This document shows positions 1 to 11,992 of a DNA stretch of 64,000 bases, piece after piece. The position numbers and the translations under genes are program-made. Numbering within the stretch: the stretch's first letter is position 1; the number at the start of each line of letters is the position of its first letter. A model generated the notes under the pieces. That model had not been told where the DNA came from, ran no database searches, and worked only from the letters and a program-made list of their open reading frames with translations. Origin of the DNA: Blasia pusilla (taxonomy: Eukaryota > Marchantiophyta > Marchantiopsida > Blasiales); the NCBI GenBank assembly GCA_050084515.1, contig CM114273.1, forward strand, positions 26,164,001-26,228,000, in the 5' to 3' direction.

Positions 1-21
1 CTCGCGTGGACGTGATGGCAG

Positions 22-3000
22 CTTCTTGGTCGAAGCAGTGGCTTCCAGGTGGCTCCGACACATAGACCTTGTACTAAGGGACTATGGATGTGGAGTACGC
101 CTCTGAAAAGGACCGCCCCCGATGGAAGCGAGTACAGCCTCCTGCTTCTTGACAGTGAGGGCATCGATGCATACGACCAAACGGTAATCTTCAAATTTGA
201 ACTCCCCTTCCTTCTGGGCTCGAAATGTTATATTTTTTTGACGTTTAGCTCGCAATGCAGCTCCTTCGCTTCTTTGCAGTGGCAAAGCTTACAGATTTGG
301 GATCGAATTCAAATCTCGCTATGAACGGAAGTGAGTAGAGGCTCCGCAGTGAGTCGCTGCAATTGCAATTTGAATAGGTTGAGTTATGAGGGGTGCCAAG
401 CATATCTACTTTTGCAGGAAGTAATCCTTGTGTAAGATTTCCATACGAACGATCTTGGCAAGTGGCTTCGTTGTGGACCATAACAAAAATGACAAATTAG
501 GATTGGTTTTCTCGTTGTGTTTTCAGGGCACATACAGCACTCAAATCTTCTCTCTTGCAGTCCTTCTATCAAGCATGTTCATCTACAATCAGGTGGGTGC
601 AAAAACTTAGACCTACACCACGAGCTTCATACTTTTGTGGATACCCTTTAAACTAGTCTAAAGATATTTTGTCGCTAGGTGGGCATTAATTTACCTTATT
701 TAAATTGTGATCTTTGAAAGTGGTTTGATTCAGGTTTCTTTCATGCATCCAGGAACCACTGAAGTCTTCTGATATGATGTGTGCAGATGGGAGGTATTGA
801 TGAGGCAGCTTTGGATAGGCTATCGCTTGTTACAGAAATGACAAAACATATTCGTGTCAGAGCATCACAAGGTCAAACAAGTGCCGCAGAACTTGGGCAG
901 TTTTCTCCTCTATTTTTGTGGCTGCTGAGGGTGAGTCATCATAATATACACCCTATCAAAGGGTAAAGTCCTTGGAGATACTTGATAGCATGAATTCTTT
1001 TCCGTAGAGTCCTTGTGCTGTGATGGTGTGATTGTTGAACGTGTTCGTTATGGACTTTTGCATACATACGGAAAATCAAATCGGTTTGGTAATAGCATGA
1101 AGGTGGTGTCAGAATGTGAAGAAGAAGGCACACACCTGAAACCTAGTTGACCTCTGAAATTCGTATGTTTGGTCCAACCAGCTAATTTGCATCATAACAA
1201 GTTCGTTCATGTGTGTGAATTGAGTCAAATTTTGTGTATTTTTCAGGACTTTTATTTAGATCTCACGGAATCTGGCAGACGCATCACACCCCGTGACTAT
1301 TTGGAATCTGCTTTACAACCTGTCGGAGGAACTGGCAAGGCCATCGCTGCAAAAAATGAGGTCGGATATCTTTTTTCCTAAGTCACTTTCAAACAAGATT
1401 GTGATTGCCCTTGCTGTGAGCAGTTTAGGTGACTAAGGGCCACACGAGGGAAAAAGACCCTGCTAGAGTCACCTGTAAGATGTTTACTTTAGATTTTGAT
1501 CCCTCAGATATAAGCAGACGCGAATAGATTTTCTTGCTTCCTGCTGTGTACATGAGTGGAGCAAGAGTTTGAATCTGAGAGACTCGGCAATTGAAATCTG
1601 ACTCTTCAACTGGAGAAAGAGCCAACTAAGATGATAAGATGACTTCACTGGGTAGCCCTGAAGTCTATTTATAGCAATTTAGCATATCTGAAGCACCTGA
1701 TGGATGGTTTCTATGTAGCTTCAGTCTGACATGGTCAGACTTGGTTCTTAAGTTACTGAGAATGATCCGTGTGACATGAACCAAAAAAGGTATAGATAGT
1801 GACAACTTTAAGCCTTTGACATCTATTTTACAGATACGTGAATCTATTCGGGCGCTATTTCCAGAGCGAGATTGCTTCCCTTTGGTGAGGCCACTGAATG
1901 ATGAGCGCGACCTACAGCGACTTGACCAGATTCCAGTAAGACAAACAACCTTCAGACCTGCTTCCATTTCCTTAACAGCACAACCTATGGTTGAACACTA
2001 GACTACGATGCTTCGATGACAATCCAATGGGTAAAGTTGAAAAGGGGTGTTTGGTAATCTTGAGAGCAATTTATACTGTAATTGGTATAAGAATAACTTT
2101 TTCATTGGGTTCTATGATTTCAACTTACATTTGAAGGGAATTAAGTCTACCAAGTGTCTATGATTCAGGATTGTAAGTGAGAGTCTGGCAGACTAGTGAT
2201 ATCCCAATATAATCTTAGTGCAGATGGAGAGAATGCGGTCGGAGTTTCGTTCTGGCTTGGACACTTTGACCAAATTTGTATTTGAACGGACAAGGCCAAA
2301 GCAGTTGGGCTCAACCATAATGAACGGCCCTATGTTAGCTGGCCTTACACAATCTTTCCTGGACGCTCTCAATGCCGGTGCAGTTCCTACTATTGCTACA
2401 TCTTGGCAGGTGAGTTTGATTAATTTACCCATATAGCCACTAGCATCAACTTTCATCATTGTCATATTTCAAGTAGTGTGTTTACTAACAAAGACATGAG
2501 CAGTTGGATGGACATACATGTTCTACCTCAAGATTCTCACTCGATGTGATCAAGTGCTAAAATTTCTAGGATATCACAACTGCACTGTTCTCACTGTTGA
2601 GAATATTGCAGGGAAGCGAGTAAAGTAGTTCTCCAATGAGGGATTGCATATGGAAATTTGCTCAAAATAATCAGGGAAAGGCAGTCCTGTTGTTTTTCCT
2701 CGTTGGTCAGTGTATTGAGGTCTTCATGGTAATTTGTTGCTGCAGAATGTTGAGGAAAATGAATGCAGGCGGGCTCATGATATGGCAGTTGAAAGTTATT
2801 TGCGAATGTTCGATACAAGTACCCCGCCTGAAGAGGTAACACTATCTACTTGTAGAAAGAAAATCCTGATGAGCCATTGAAGAACAGTGATGTCACTGTG
2901 GAGTATGTGTTTGTGTTATGAGTATCGAATTTGTGGAGGGTTCGCTTGCATTTGATAAATACTGGTCTTGGTCTGTGTTGTCAGTCAGCATTGCAAGATG

Positions 3001-6000
3001 CTCATGAGAGTGCTGTTCAAGTTGCCTTATCAACCTTCAATCATGAAGCCGTGGGGACAGGGGCACCCCGTATGAAGTATGAAAGACAGTTGATGGTTAC
3101 TCTGAAAAAGCAGTTTGAGGTAAGTTTGAATTAAGTTCAATTAGTTCATTGATACACTGTGAGTTCTTCTGGGTTCATCAATGACTCAGACACTTTAGTT
3201 TGATACTAACTATCAGAAGGGAATTCGTGTTCAGTAGAAAATCACTTGACCTATGCTGGTAGATATCATAGGGAAGACTATTTCTAACAATGACTTGAAT
3301 CCACATTGCTGTTGTACAGGAACACAAGAAAAAGGTGTCTATGGAAGCTGAGCTTCAGATTTTACGAGCAGTTGGTTCGATGGAGGAACGATTCAGATTG
3401 GCTTGTCATGCCCCTGGTGCTACATTTGATCAAGCTGTGAAGGTGCACTCTTTTTGGTCATTTATGGTTGTTGAGGACTTTCTGATCTTGGTCGGGAATT
3501 TTATTCTTTCCCTTCATGAGGATGAGAATTTGAGTATGGAAAGCAAGTTTAAATTTTCAAATGAGTGGATGATGAATGAAATCTAAGATTTTGGTGCACT
3601 TATTGTAGGTACTTGATGCTCTCATTGTTGAGTATGAGCATGCAGCATGTGGTGCTACGAAATGGCAAAAGCTTGTCAAGTTACTACAAAAGAGGTAAGA
3701 TACAGCCGATCTGTGATGCCTCTTTTCTCTCCCAGTTTGAGAAGGTCCTGGACTGCCTTGTGCAAAGCTTGTGGCGTGCCACTGGTGTGTTTGGCTGACC
3801 TTTTGGACCGGGGGTGACTGCATTTTGACGTTTATGAGGAAAATCCAAGACTGATGTTATTCTCTCTATGATGCGTTCTGTGACTTCCAGTCTCAATGGT
3901 CCTCTACAAGATCTAGTCAAACGTTCGAGTGACAAAACAATAGCAGAATATGCGACCCTGGAGTTGAAGCTTCGGTCTTCCGCAGAGAGAATTACCTTCA
4001 TTGAAAAACAAACCGAGTCGGCACAAAGAGATTCGCAAGAGTGGAAAAAGAGATATGAAATTGCCTTAGACACCTACAAGTCATCCTCTGAGAAAGCAGC
4101 GGCACAGTATGCAGCTTTACAAAGCAAATACAGCACTTTGGATGAGCGGCGAGCAAGCCTGACACAACAGCTTGAAGAAGTCAGGAAAGAGGTTTCAGAT
4201 TGGAGGGGCAAGTATGACCATCTCATTGCAGAGCGAAAATCTGATGAGGAGAGGTTAAGCTCTGAACATGCCTCACTTCAAAGCCGTTGTACATCAGCTG
4301 AAGCTAGGCTTGCTGCAGCACGAGAACAATGTGAATCAGCAAAAGAGGAGGCAGCTGAGTGGAGGCGTAAGCATGATTCAGTTGTTGCAGATTCACGTGC
4401 CTCTGTTGACAGGTCCAATGTTTTGCGGGAGCGAGCAAATAAACAACATCAGCTGCGAGAGGATGCTTTACGTGCAGAGTTTGCCTCAAGCATTGCGGAG
4501 AAGGTAGGGTGTCGTTCATTGGTGCTTTTGTGTCTCTCAAAGTGCAATTGAGATACTGATGGTAATGGTTATTGGATTTTACAAACATTGCTCAATTCCA
4601 TCATTTCCCCTTGATTAACAGTCATGTTTGCTGCAAAGAACTACAACTCTTTTTGTCCAAAGCTAGTTAGGTTTCCTGATTATTACTTATCCATATTCAC
4701 AGGGGAGAGTCGTCACCATGGATACGCATCACCTGAGTAAAGGAGATTCTGACATAGAATTATGAGGCTGCTGAGAGCAAAATTGATTTGTAATATACAT
4801 ATAGTGAAAATATGCCGGGTCAAGCCTCCTAGCCTAGACATGAGGTACCTTTAGGAAGTAGTGATTAAGTATTGCCATACTGACCAAAACAAAGTTACAG
4901 GTCCGACTAGGGATGTCTGGGCATAGCACAGTATTTGTTCAATGTCTTCTATTAATTCAGAGTAAAATGTTTTGCTTTATTCCAGGAGAGCGAGTTGAAG
5001 GATTACCAGACAAAACTGGAGCATGCAGAACGCCGAGTTGCTGCATTAAGCTCTCGATTGAAGGTACTATCTATTGCTTAAACAGAGATCTCATTCATCC
5101 CATGAATACAACTCAAAAGAATCTCTCCTTTCATTTAACTACAAATTTTAGACTTTCTGGTAAGCGGCAGTGAAACCCTTTTTGAGATTGTGCAACTTCC
5201 TTGTGTTATCCTGATGTATCTTGTATGAGTTGTATTGCAGGACCATGAAACAAAAGTGGGTTCTCAATCTGAAGAAATGACTGCCTTGAAAGCAGAGATG
5301 AGGCATTTGCAGTCCTTGGTAGACAACACCAAGTCTTCTTCCAATACACTCGAAAAGGAGCTTGAGAGTGCGAAACAGGAGAAGGCCTTCAGTGAAGAAC
5401 GTGTACGAACAATAGGTAGGCGGCTAGAAGAAGCAGAAGAAAAATGCAAGGCCCTTGAGGAGACAGCTAAACGAGCAGGTGAAGTGGCTGAGAAGGCCAA
5501 AGAAGAGGCAACCATGTCTGAAAGAGACAAACTGGAGACTCAAACGTTAGCAGTTGAGAGATTGGCAGCCTGTGAGAGAGCTGAGCGCCGAGCCGAAAGC
5601 TTAGAGAGAGAGAAGATAGAGTTGATTCAGGAGCTTGATCAGATAAAGTTTGCAGAAATGGAGGCATCAACAAGGGCTTCTGCTCTGGAGAGGAGGCTAG
5701 ATGAGCGTGAGCGCGAAATGGAACAGCTATTGAAGGCTTCACAGGAGCAGAGGGCTAATACAGTGGAGGTTTTGGAAAGCCTTGTGGCCAGTGAGAGAGC
5801 AGCACGGGCTGAAGCCAACGGCAGAGCGGAATCCCTTTCTTTGCAGCTTCAGACGGTCCAAGCAAGATTGGATTCCCTTCAGCAAGAGCTTACTACAGTC
5901 CGCAATCACGAGACTGCATTGGACATGAGACTACGTACTTATCAGACAGAACCAGCTGGTACAGCCCGCAGCAAGAGACCCCGACCGGATACTGAAGATA

Positions 6001-6326
6001 CAGGAACAGGAGGTGATTCATCTGCCCAGGACATGGAAATTGAGATTGGAACTTCAAAAAGAGCTAAGAGAGAAGCTGTGACCATGACAGAGAATGGAAG
6101 TAGCTTGATGCAAACAGTGGGTGAGGGTGATTCCTCCATCAAACCCGAAGAGGAGCATAACTCCAATGATGTGACCAAATCTGTAGAACACACAAAGCTC
6201 ACCATATCTAAGTTGAAGCAAATACTAACCAAAGCAGGATTCGGAGCTGAGCTTTTGCAGATCCGTAATCCATCCAAGAAAGATCTGCTTGGTTTGTATG
6301 AGTCTCTTATTCTACGAAAGGAATGA
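22..6326 (+). CDS. Guanylate-binding protein-like large GTPase (5' partial, 13 exons in window)
   Basis: Plant member of the GBP/atlastin-like dynamin-related GTPases, which bind and hydrolyse GTP. Exons: <22-183, 527-592, 787-930, 1247-1360, 1834-1935, 2224-2409, 2746-2835, 2985-3119, 3320-3442, 3609-3694, 3891-4503, 4986-5063, 5241-6326, all bounded by AG/GT and in frame (994 codons here). The first exon encodes the family signature HRPCTKGLWMWS and the G3 motif LLLDSEG, followed by DQTGTYSTQIFSLAVLLSS and a helical GBP C-domain. Residues from about 400 onward are a long charged coiled coil (exons 11-13). A basic stretch (SKRPRPD, SKRAKRE) suggests a nuclear localisation signal. The tail ISKLKQILTKAGFG resembles a SAP-like or helix-rich end. 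The P-loop exon lies upstream of the window. Exon 10 ends with a split serine codon. Very sure of family; exact role unknown. Confidence 0.93.
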
Positions 6327-6355
6327 GGATGTGGGAAGAGAAGTCTCTGCCTTTA

Positions 6356-6455
6356 CCTGAGATATTCCCGGTCAATCAGTTTCACTTCAACAATTTAGAA
6401 TCGTATCTGAGATAGTTCCCGTTGATCAGTTTCACTCCAACAATTTAGAATCGGA
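6356..6455. repeat. Two-copy ~50-bp tandem repeat in the GBP 3' UTR
   Basis: Two adjacent imperfect copies, each containing CAGTTTCACT(T/C)CAACAATTTAGAATCG, begin about 30 bases after the GBP stop codon. They probably lie in the 3' untranslated region. No function is visible. Confidence 0.7.
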
Positions 6456-8069
6456 ACTTAGCCAAGTTTTTGCTGTGTATACATTCCAGCTGCCTTCGAT
6501 TGATTCGTAGTTGCACGCTGGAAATTTTGACTAACTTCCTGCGAAACCAACTCTTCACCCACTGCTCTCCTGTGCCGTCTCACGGATTTGCTGTCTCTCT
6601 TTTTTATTCAAGTTGGTTGCGTTTTAGTGCGTCAATGGCCTATCACACAGTTTTTCACACCTGTTGCCGCAGTTTGCACCATTCATCTGACTAAGTGGAA
6701 TCAAAGAAGTTTGTCACCTGGTCTGTGTTTCAGTGTCGTGAACTACTTGGATTTTTGTAATAGTAACTGGAGGTCGAGTTTGAGCATCCTTTACAGACAT
6801 AGCACACGAGAACTGTCTGTTTAGGGAGTGGGTCCTGCGCATTTGGAAAGGCGAGTTGTGCGGTTTGGGCCTAAGACGTGCCTTGCAGACTAGAAGCGAA
6901 TGACAATTTCTAATGTGTCTGTAACAAGTGTAACTTAATGTCATGAAATCCTCGAATTGAAATTGTCCTTCCTCTAAACGATCAGGATGGACGCTGAGAA
7001 GTTTCTGTAAAAAGTGGAAATTTTGTGTTGTATCCTCGAATTGAAGTTGACCTTTCTCTACACAATCAGGAAGGGCGCTGGGGAATGAGCGCATCCTTGG
7101 CTCTTCCGTAGTGAAGCTCCAGAAGGAAGAAGACCGTCTTGAAAACCGGGCAATCCCAGAGACCTCGGAACAAGGTACAGTGAACCTGCAACCGGCCAAA
7201 TATCTGTCATCAACCGAATTCATTCTTGGCTTTAGGACTGGTGCTGAGATCTCTGCATGTGCCGAGACCGTATTTTGCATCAACTGAGCTTATGCTTGGA
7301 AGTTAAACTCTTGCAGAAGTACTACCTTGCTCCAAGGCTATAGAAGTCTTGCAGAGATATTTGAATGTATCCAGATGAAATCTAGCATCAGCCGAGTACA
7401 TGTATGGCAATGAAACCCCTGTGGAGACACTTCCTTGCCCAAAACAATACAACTTTCGCAGTCACTTTGTACGCACCTGGATAAAATATGGCATCCGACA
7501 GAGGTCATGCGCAATGCGATTCTGTCATGGGCACGTTCGTCCACCAATACAGAAGAACTCCAGCAGACACTCCCGTCTACCGTGATATCACTCGGCGTCA
7601 ACTCGGTTCATTACAGGCATTTAAACTCTTGGAGAGGTACTTCTGGCTTCCAAGGCAAAGACTGTTGCTTTCCTACTGTCTACCTCACAAAAGATACCCT
7701 CATCCTTATAATGCAGGATCTCGGTGACACCGGAAGTGGATCTAAGGTGTCCATCTGAGCCTGAGACTGCAAACGATAACGGTGAATCCATCGGCTCATG
7801 TGACAGCCGGAGAGCCGGTGATAAGGTGTCGGAGGCACTCCGGCATTTTGACAAGTTTTGTAGGATAACGAGGTGTCGACTAATTCAGATTTTTCCAACT
7901 CGGATTATATTTTGTTCCACCTCTTCCTAAGAAATGTACCATGCTAGACTGTTCTTAATGTCTTCGTATGAGGAAGCTCACGATGTTCATTGTAGAGTGA
8001 GTTGAGTAAAACAAAGATTCTGCTGCGTATATTGCTACTTATTTTATAAGATTAGAGATATAGCCGTGC
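6456..8069. other. Intergenic region with degenerate repeats, no gene recognised
   Basis: Apart from the end of the GBP 3' UTR, no coding region is recognisable on either strand. Diverged direct repeats are visible: TCCTCGAATTGAA-type units near 6949 and 7031, and AAACTCTTG(C/G)AGA-type units near 7305 and 7622. They look like decayed minisatellite or transposon sequence. Confidence 0.4.
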
Positions 8070-8153
8070 GGGGCGGTGGCGCAGTTGGTTAGCGCGTCGG
8101 TCTCATAGCTACGAGTAATCCGGAGGTCGAGAGTTCGAGCCTCTCTCGCCCCA
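8070..8153 (+). tRNA. tRNA-Met (CAT), elongator type, with intron
   Basis: An 84-nt cloverleaf. The acceptor stem GGGGCGG (8070-8076) pairs with TCGCCCC (8146-8152), with discriminator A at 8153. The D arm has GCGC stems, and the T arm is read as GAGAG-TTCGAGC-CTCTC. Anticodon CAT sits at 8104-8106 in the loop CTCATA. The gene is about 11 nt longer than an intronless tRNA-Met; the extra bases (roughly 8108-8118) sit just 3' of the anticodon, where plant elongator tRNA-Met genes carry an intron. The CCA end is not encoded, as expected for a nuclear gene. Confidence 0.93.
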
Positions 8154-8882
8154 ATGTTTTGGTCTCATGTCTCGTTGGCGTTCTTGCGCATTTACTTCGC
8201 ACCATCTACTGCAGTCGTATCTGGTTTTCTGGGCTTTTCGAGATTCAAGGACGTACCAATTTTAGGTCGGTGGAACCTCTGAACCTACAAATGTGTCATT
8301 TGGTTTGAAGAAGAAAGCTGCCGAGTCGAGTTGGTTTTGCCCATCTGCCATCGCATGCAAGTGAAGTAAAGCAAACCCGGCATGGGAAAACTCTAGGGAT
8401 AATCAGAAAGTTTGAACAATGTGGGCAGAGTCTGCTGTGGTTCTTTCTACATTCAAGACTCCAAAAGTGGTGGGACTACGCGACCGGTGGAGGAATCACT
8501 CACATATTCACACCTTGGAAGCCGTCGCGCAACCTCGTGATCGTGTGAAACCTCAACCTAATGAAACGCAAGCTGCTAATTTGAGGTTGTAGCCTCCCAA
8601 ACTTGGTCATCCATTGTGAGACCTGTGAAGAGGCGTGTGCGAGGACACAAGTGAATTAATTCCTTGCCCGAGATTGGGATGAGAAACCTCTACAAGAACA
8701 GCTGTTCCTCATGCAGCTTCTCATGTCCATGACACTGGTACGTTTACGCGCGCTGCAGATTACGCTGCAATGCTTGTGCATCGATTGCCCACAATCTGTT
8801 AGACTCTGGTGATAAGCCAGCCTCTCTGCAGGTTGGGGTTGAGGTGGGCTGTCACCTAATAATAATCCCAGGCATGTCATGT
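8154..8882. other. Intergenic, nothing recognised
   Basis: No coding family, RNA gene or repeat could be identified. Short open frames on both strands have no recognisable motif. Confidence 0.35.
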
Positions 8883-9161
8883 GATGCACCGGAATGTCGA
8901 GATCGGATCTTATAGAGTGTCACTGGTTACTCACCTTTTGATTCAATCACCGCCGCATCGGACGTCTTGTAAACAACCAACATCGTGTGATCTAATCCTC
9001 TCACAACTAAATGAGGAAAGAAGGAGCACTATCCCGAAGAGCATGTAATGTGATGCATAAGAAGGTCGAGATCGGATCTTATAGTGCGTCACCGATTCCT
9101 CACCTTTTGATTCAATCGCCACCGCATCGGACATCATCGCGTGATCCACTCCAGTCACAAC
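8883..9161 (-). repeat. Two direct copies of the segment upstream of the RT pseudogene
   Basis: Copies at 8883-9007 and 9052-9161 share GTCGAGATCGGATC and CACCTTTTGATTCAAT, followed by CGCATCGGAC. A third copy lies at 20673-20797, directly upstream (minus strand) of the RT remnant. The repeat is therefore part of the same old element. The two left copies show it was tandemly duplicated or inserted more than once before the gypsy element arrived. Confidence 0.8.
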
Positions 9162-9229
9162 TGAACAAGGGAAGAAAGAGCACTATCGATATATCCACTT
9201 TATTCTAAAATAAACCTCAAAAGACGACA

Positions 9230-10108
9230 AAGAAAGGTAATAACAACTCAAAAGAAAAGTTGATTTGATGCAGATTCTCGGAGATATGCTCTTGAAATCG
9301 ATCAAGCCCTTCCGTAATCAATTGACTGAAAAGGGGTAGAATTGCTTGTGTAGCAACAAGTCCCCCTCCTCTACATGGGCGACATGATCCATCAAGATAG
9401 GTGTATCTCCTTGGAGAAACCTTGAAGCCATAATCGGTGCTACCAACACCCAACTCCCCAAAAAGGCTGCGGGAGCAGATGCAACTGTGGAGGACAGTCC
9501 CACCCCTCCAAAAGAAATAGGCAAGATAGCTTGTCGTGAAGCAAAGACACCATCCTCTCCCTCAAAGGTATTCGGGCCAAGAAGTTGACCAAAAGTTGCC
9601 AAGATAGAAGCATCAAAAGAGGCCAACCGATGTAAGAACCTTGAAGTGGGAGGACAAGTGCGAAGAAGGTAGGAAGGACGTCGTAGAAAACATTGGGAGA
9701 GAATCCCATAAGCCACTTGGGGATCCCCTAGCTGAGGTAACAAATGAAGCCATTCCACGTCTTTCAAAAGGGCCTCATCGAAGAACTTTGAGACATAGTC
9801 GATGAAGCCAATTGGGACCCCAAGAACTCTAACCCCTTCAATGTAGATGGGAAAATCAGCAGTAGGTGGGGTGAATGTTGAGGGAAAGCATGAAGGAAAC
9901 CATACTCCACATTTAGTAGGTTGGACTTTAAGGTTTAAGAAAGAGAGTTGCTCCACGAAATGGGTATAAGCAGGAACCACTACAGAAGGAGGACCTATAA
10001 TGTGAGTGTCATCAGCAATAGAAGGGAAAAGACAAGATGACGCACGAGAAATTGAATTGAATGCGTTAGCCACATCGACTTGAATTGCTACCCAATCAGG
10101 ATGAATAT
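9230..10108 (-). pseudogene. Reverse transcriptase pseudogene, C-terminal part (split by the gypsy element)
   Basis: Minus-strand reading gives QVDVANAFNSISR, then IADDTHIIGP (RT catalytic block with ADD) and the KCGVWFPS block. This is the layout of a non-LTR (LINE-like) or domesticated-type plant reverse transcriptase. The usual 60-100 residues between NAFNSISR and ADD are missing, so there is an internal deletion. The reading frame runs straight into the left end of the gypsy element at 10109 and resumes at 20469 on the other side, so the two parts were one gene. The frame decays near 9310. Inactive relic. Confidence 0.85.
10105..10108. repeat. Target-site duplication ATAT, left copy
   Basis: ATAT immediately precedes the element's TGTC terminus and is repeated at 20469-20472 after its GACA terminus. 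Removing the element and one copy restores the RT frame (..RSTLDIHPDWVAIQVD..). Confidence 0.8.
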
Positions 10109-10476
10109 TGTCATGACCATACGGATAATGTCGTAGAGTATAGTGTGCTGGTAGAGGCCATACCTTATGTAGGGATGTAGTGTCCAGGTAGAGATGCGGT
10201 TTCATACATAGGGTTGGGGGTTATTCAGTTGAGGGTGACTTTTCCAGTAGGGCCTGCTCTTAGGTAAGAGGATATAGTGTGGAGTAAACTCAAAGAACAG
10301 TTAGTTCTTTGAGTTGAGCCTGTTGCGTTGGGAGTTAGCCTTGGTAATGAGTAGAGCTCTTGGTTATGGTGGTTCCCGCAAGCTTCGACCTGGATTCTCC
10401 CATCGTGGAGTGGGTTTGGCTCGATTGTATGTGATTCTATATGTGTTTTATAACAGTATGTCTTTCATGGATTTCA
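10109..10476 (+). repeat. 5' LTR (368 bp, lacks the terminal ~100-bp module)
   Basis: Aligns base for base, with scattered substitutions, to 20001-20366, from TGTCATGACCATACGGAT to CGGATTTCA-type sequence. The right-hand LTR continues with a 98-bp module ending GCACGACA, which is absent here. After 10476 the sequence switches to CTCAAAGAACTAGAG. No convincing tRNA primer-binding site follows. Confidence 0.85.
10287..10315 (+). promoter_or_regulatory. Perfect 12-bp hairpin inside the LTR
   Basis: AACTCAAAGAAC, loop AGTTA, then GTTCTTTGAGTT. The 3' LTR keeps the same hairpin (around 20179-20205) with the outermost pairs changed. Conservation in both LTRs suggests an RNA structure in the transcript or a dyad protein site; the function is unknown. 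Confidence 0.55.
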
Positions 10477-11992
10477 CTCAAAGAACTAGAGTAGATCGAT
10501 GGTAGCTTCGATCTTGGATCAGTAGGATTTGGTTAGGGCTCATTGTGTACTCAACCGTGGATGTTCGTGGCTTGTGGCCTATGTTGGAGGTGGGAATCTG
10601 GTACGTGGTTGTTTGGGAAAGAAGCGCCTTGTTGAGAGCTTTCCAACGCGCTTTAGATCGCCAGATTTCGTCAAGGGAGTTGAAAGTTATCAAGGATTGA
10701 AGATTCTGGTTCGTGTTCGACGGTTTTCTGATGTGGAGAGCTTGGAGTGCGAAAGCTCTGTTGAAGTTCATCCAGATCGGGTGAGAGGTTCCTATTGCTA
10801 CCTCTATTGTGATCTCATGTGAAGCTATCTGCTTGAGTGTGTGGAGCGTTGCGGATTTCTGTTTGCATGAATCTGGGCAGAAGCGCTCTCGGATTTGCGA
10901 TTCTTGAGGTGTATGGACATAAAGTTTGTCTGATTTTTAGCTCAGAGTACAGAGCTTGGTTGTAGTTGATTTTTTGTAGAGAGATAGCTATGGTGGCCAG
11001 TTGAATTCAAGTCAAAACAGATTAAATTTTGGTTGAGGATTTGTGGAGTAATTGCTGATCAAAATTTTGCGGACTAGCTCAAGGTTTGGCTATGGTGGAC
11101 AGCAGATCGGAGAGCTCGTTGGTTGGTGATTCGTCCTTTGTTGGAGATGTCTATCCCGTTGGGGGCGCCCTGGTTAGGCCTCTCTCTATAGTGAAGCATG
11201 GCGAAGCGTGGTGAACGGGGCATGTCTTGAGCATTTCTCGGCATTTTCGAGGCTTCGAGGCAACTCGTGGTAGCTCGGGGCGAGTGGGCGTGAGAGGCGG
11301 AGCAAGGAGCAAGCAAGCAAGCTTGCTTGCTTGGGCGTAAGGCAGTTTTTGGAGGATTTGTGAGTTGAGTGTGGCATAACTGGTCACCCATCTTTGGGCT
11401 ATTCTGCCTGGAAGATGCTTAACTGTTGAGTTCTTAACTATGTCAGTGTACACACAAGTGTAGCTCCTTTGGTGCTATTTGGAGATGTGTTAGGCGCTTT
11501 ATGCATCTCGGGTTTTCGGTTGATGGACCTCTAGCGCATAATACGGTGTAGCCTCTCCATGCAGGTGATATTTTTAGGTGCTGCGAGTGCGACTAGCACG
11601 TCATCGACCAGCGTCGGAGTAGCTATTGCGTTAGAATTGTGTGGTGGGTTCTGTGGATTCAGGGGGCGCCATGTTTGGTGGATTGTGTTACCTTGATTTC
11701 CATTTGCGATTGGAGGGTTGTCGTTGGACTTCTTATGTTAGGATCCCTTCCATCCTTGCTTCTTGCTTGCGCGCCCATTGTTAGGGTTGACGCTAATATC
11801 CGGAGTAGTTTTACTCCTGTGTGCTACCAGTAGTGAGGCAAGATTGATGACCAGTACACCGTGGGAGGCTTCTTGTGGTGATGACAGGTTAGGTTGCCTA
11901 CACCCATAGCTAGTAGAGCTAGAATAGTACAACGACATCGACGTCACTTGGTTACTTAATGGTGGTGATTTGGTGGTGGTGCGGCATCGGCG
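10477..11992 (+). other. Untranslated leader of the gypsy element
   Basis: About 1.5 kb between the 5' LTR and Gag with no recognisable protein. It contains a 24-bp perfect palindrome at 11310-11333. Long leaders are common in plant gypsy elements and carry packaging and dimerisation signals; no specific signal can be proven here. Confidence 0.55.
11310..11333. repeat. 24-bp perfect palindrome in the element leader
   Basis: The half-site CAAGCAAGCAAG is followed directly by its reverse complement CTTGCTTGCTTG. The centre is a HindIII-like AAGCTT. In retroelement leaders such self-complementary loops can act as RNA dimer-initiation sites; that role is only an inference here. Confidence 0.6.

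Noticed and set aside
10477-10520. Candidate primer-binding site TGGTAGC... after the 5' LTR
   Set aside because: Only the first five bases match the initiator tRNA-Met complement and it sits 24 bases from the LTR end.
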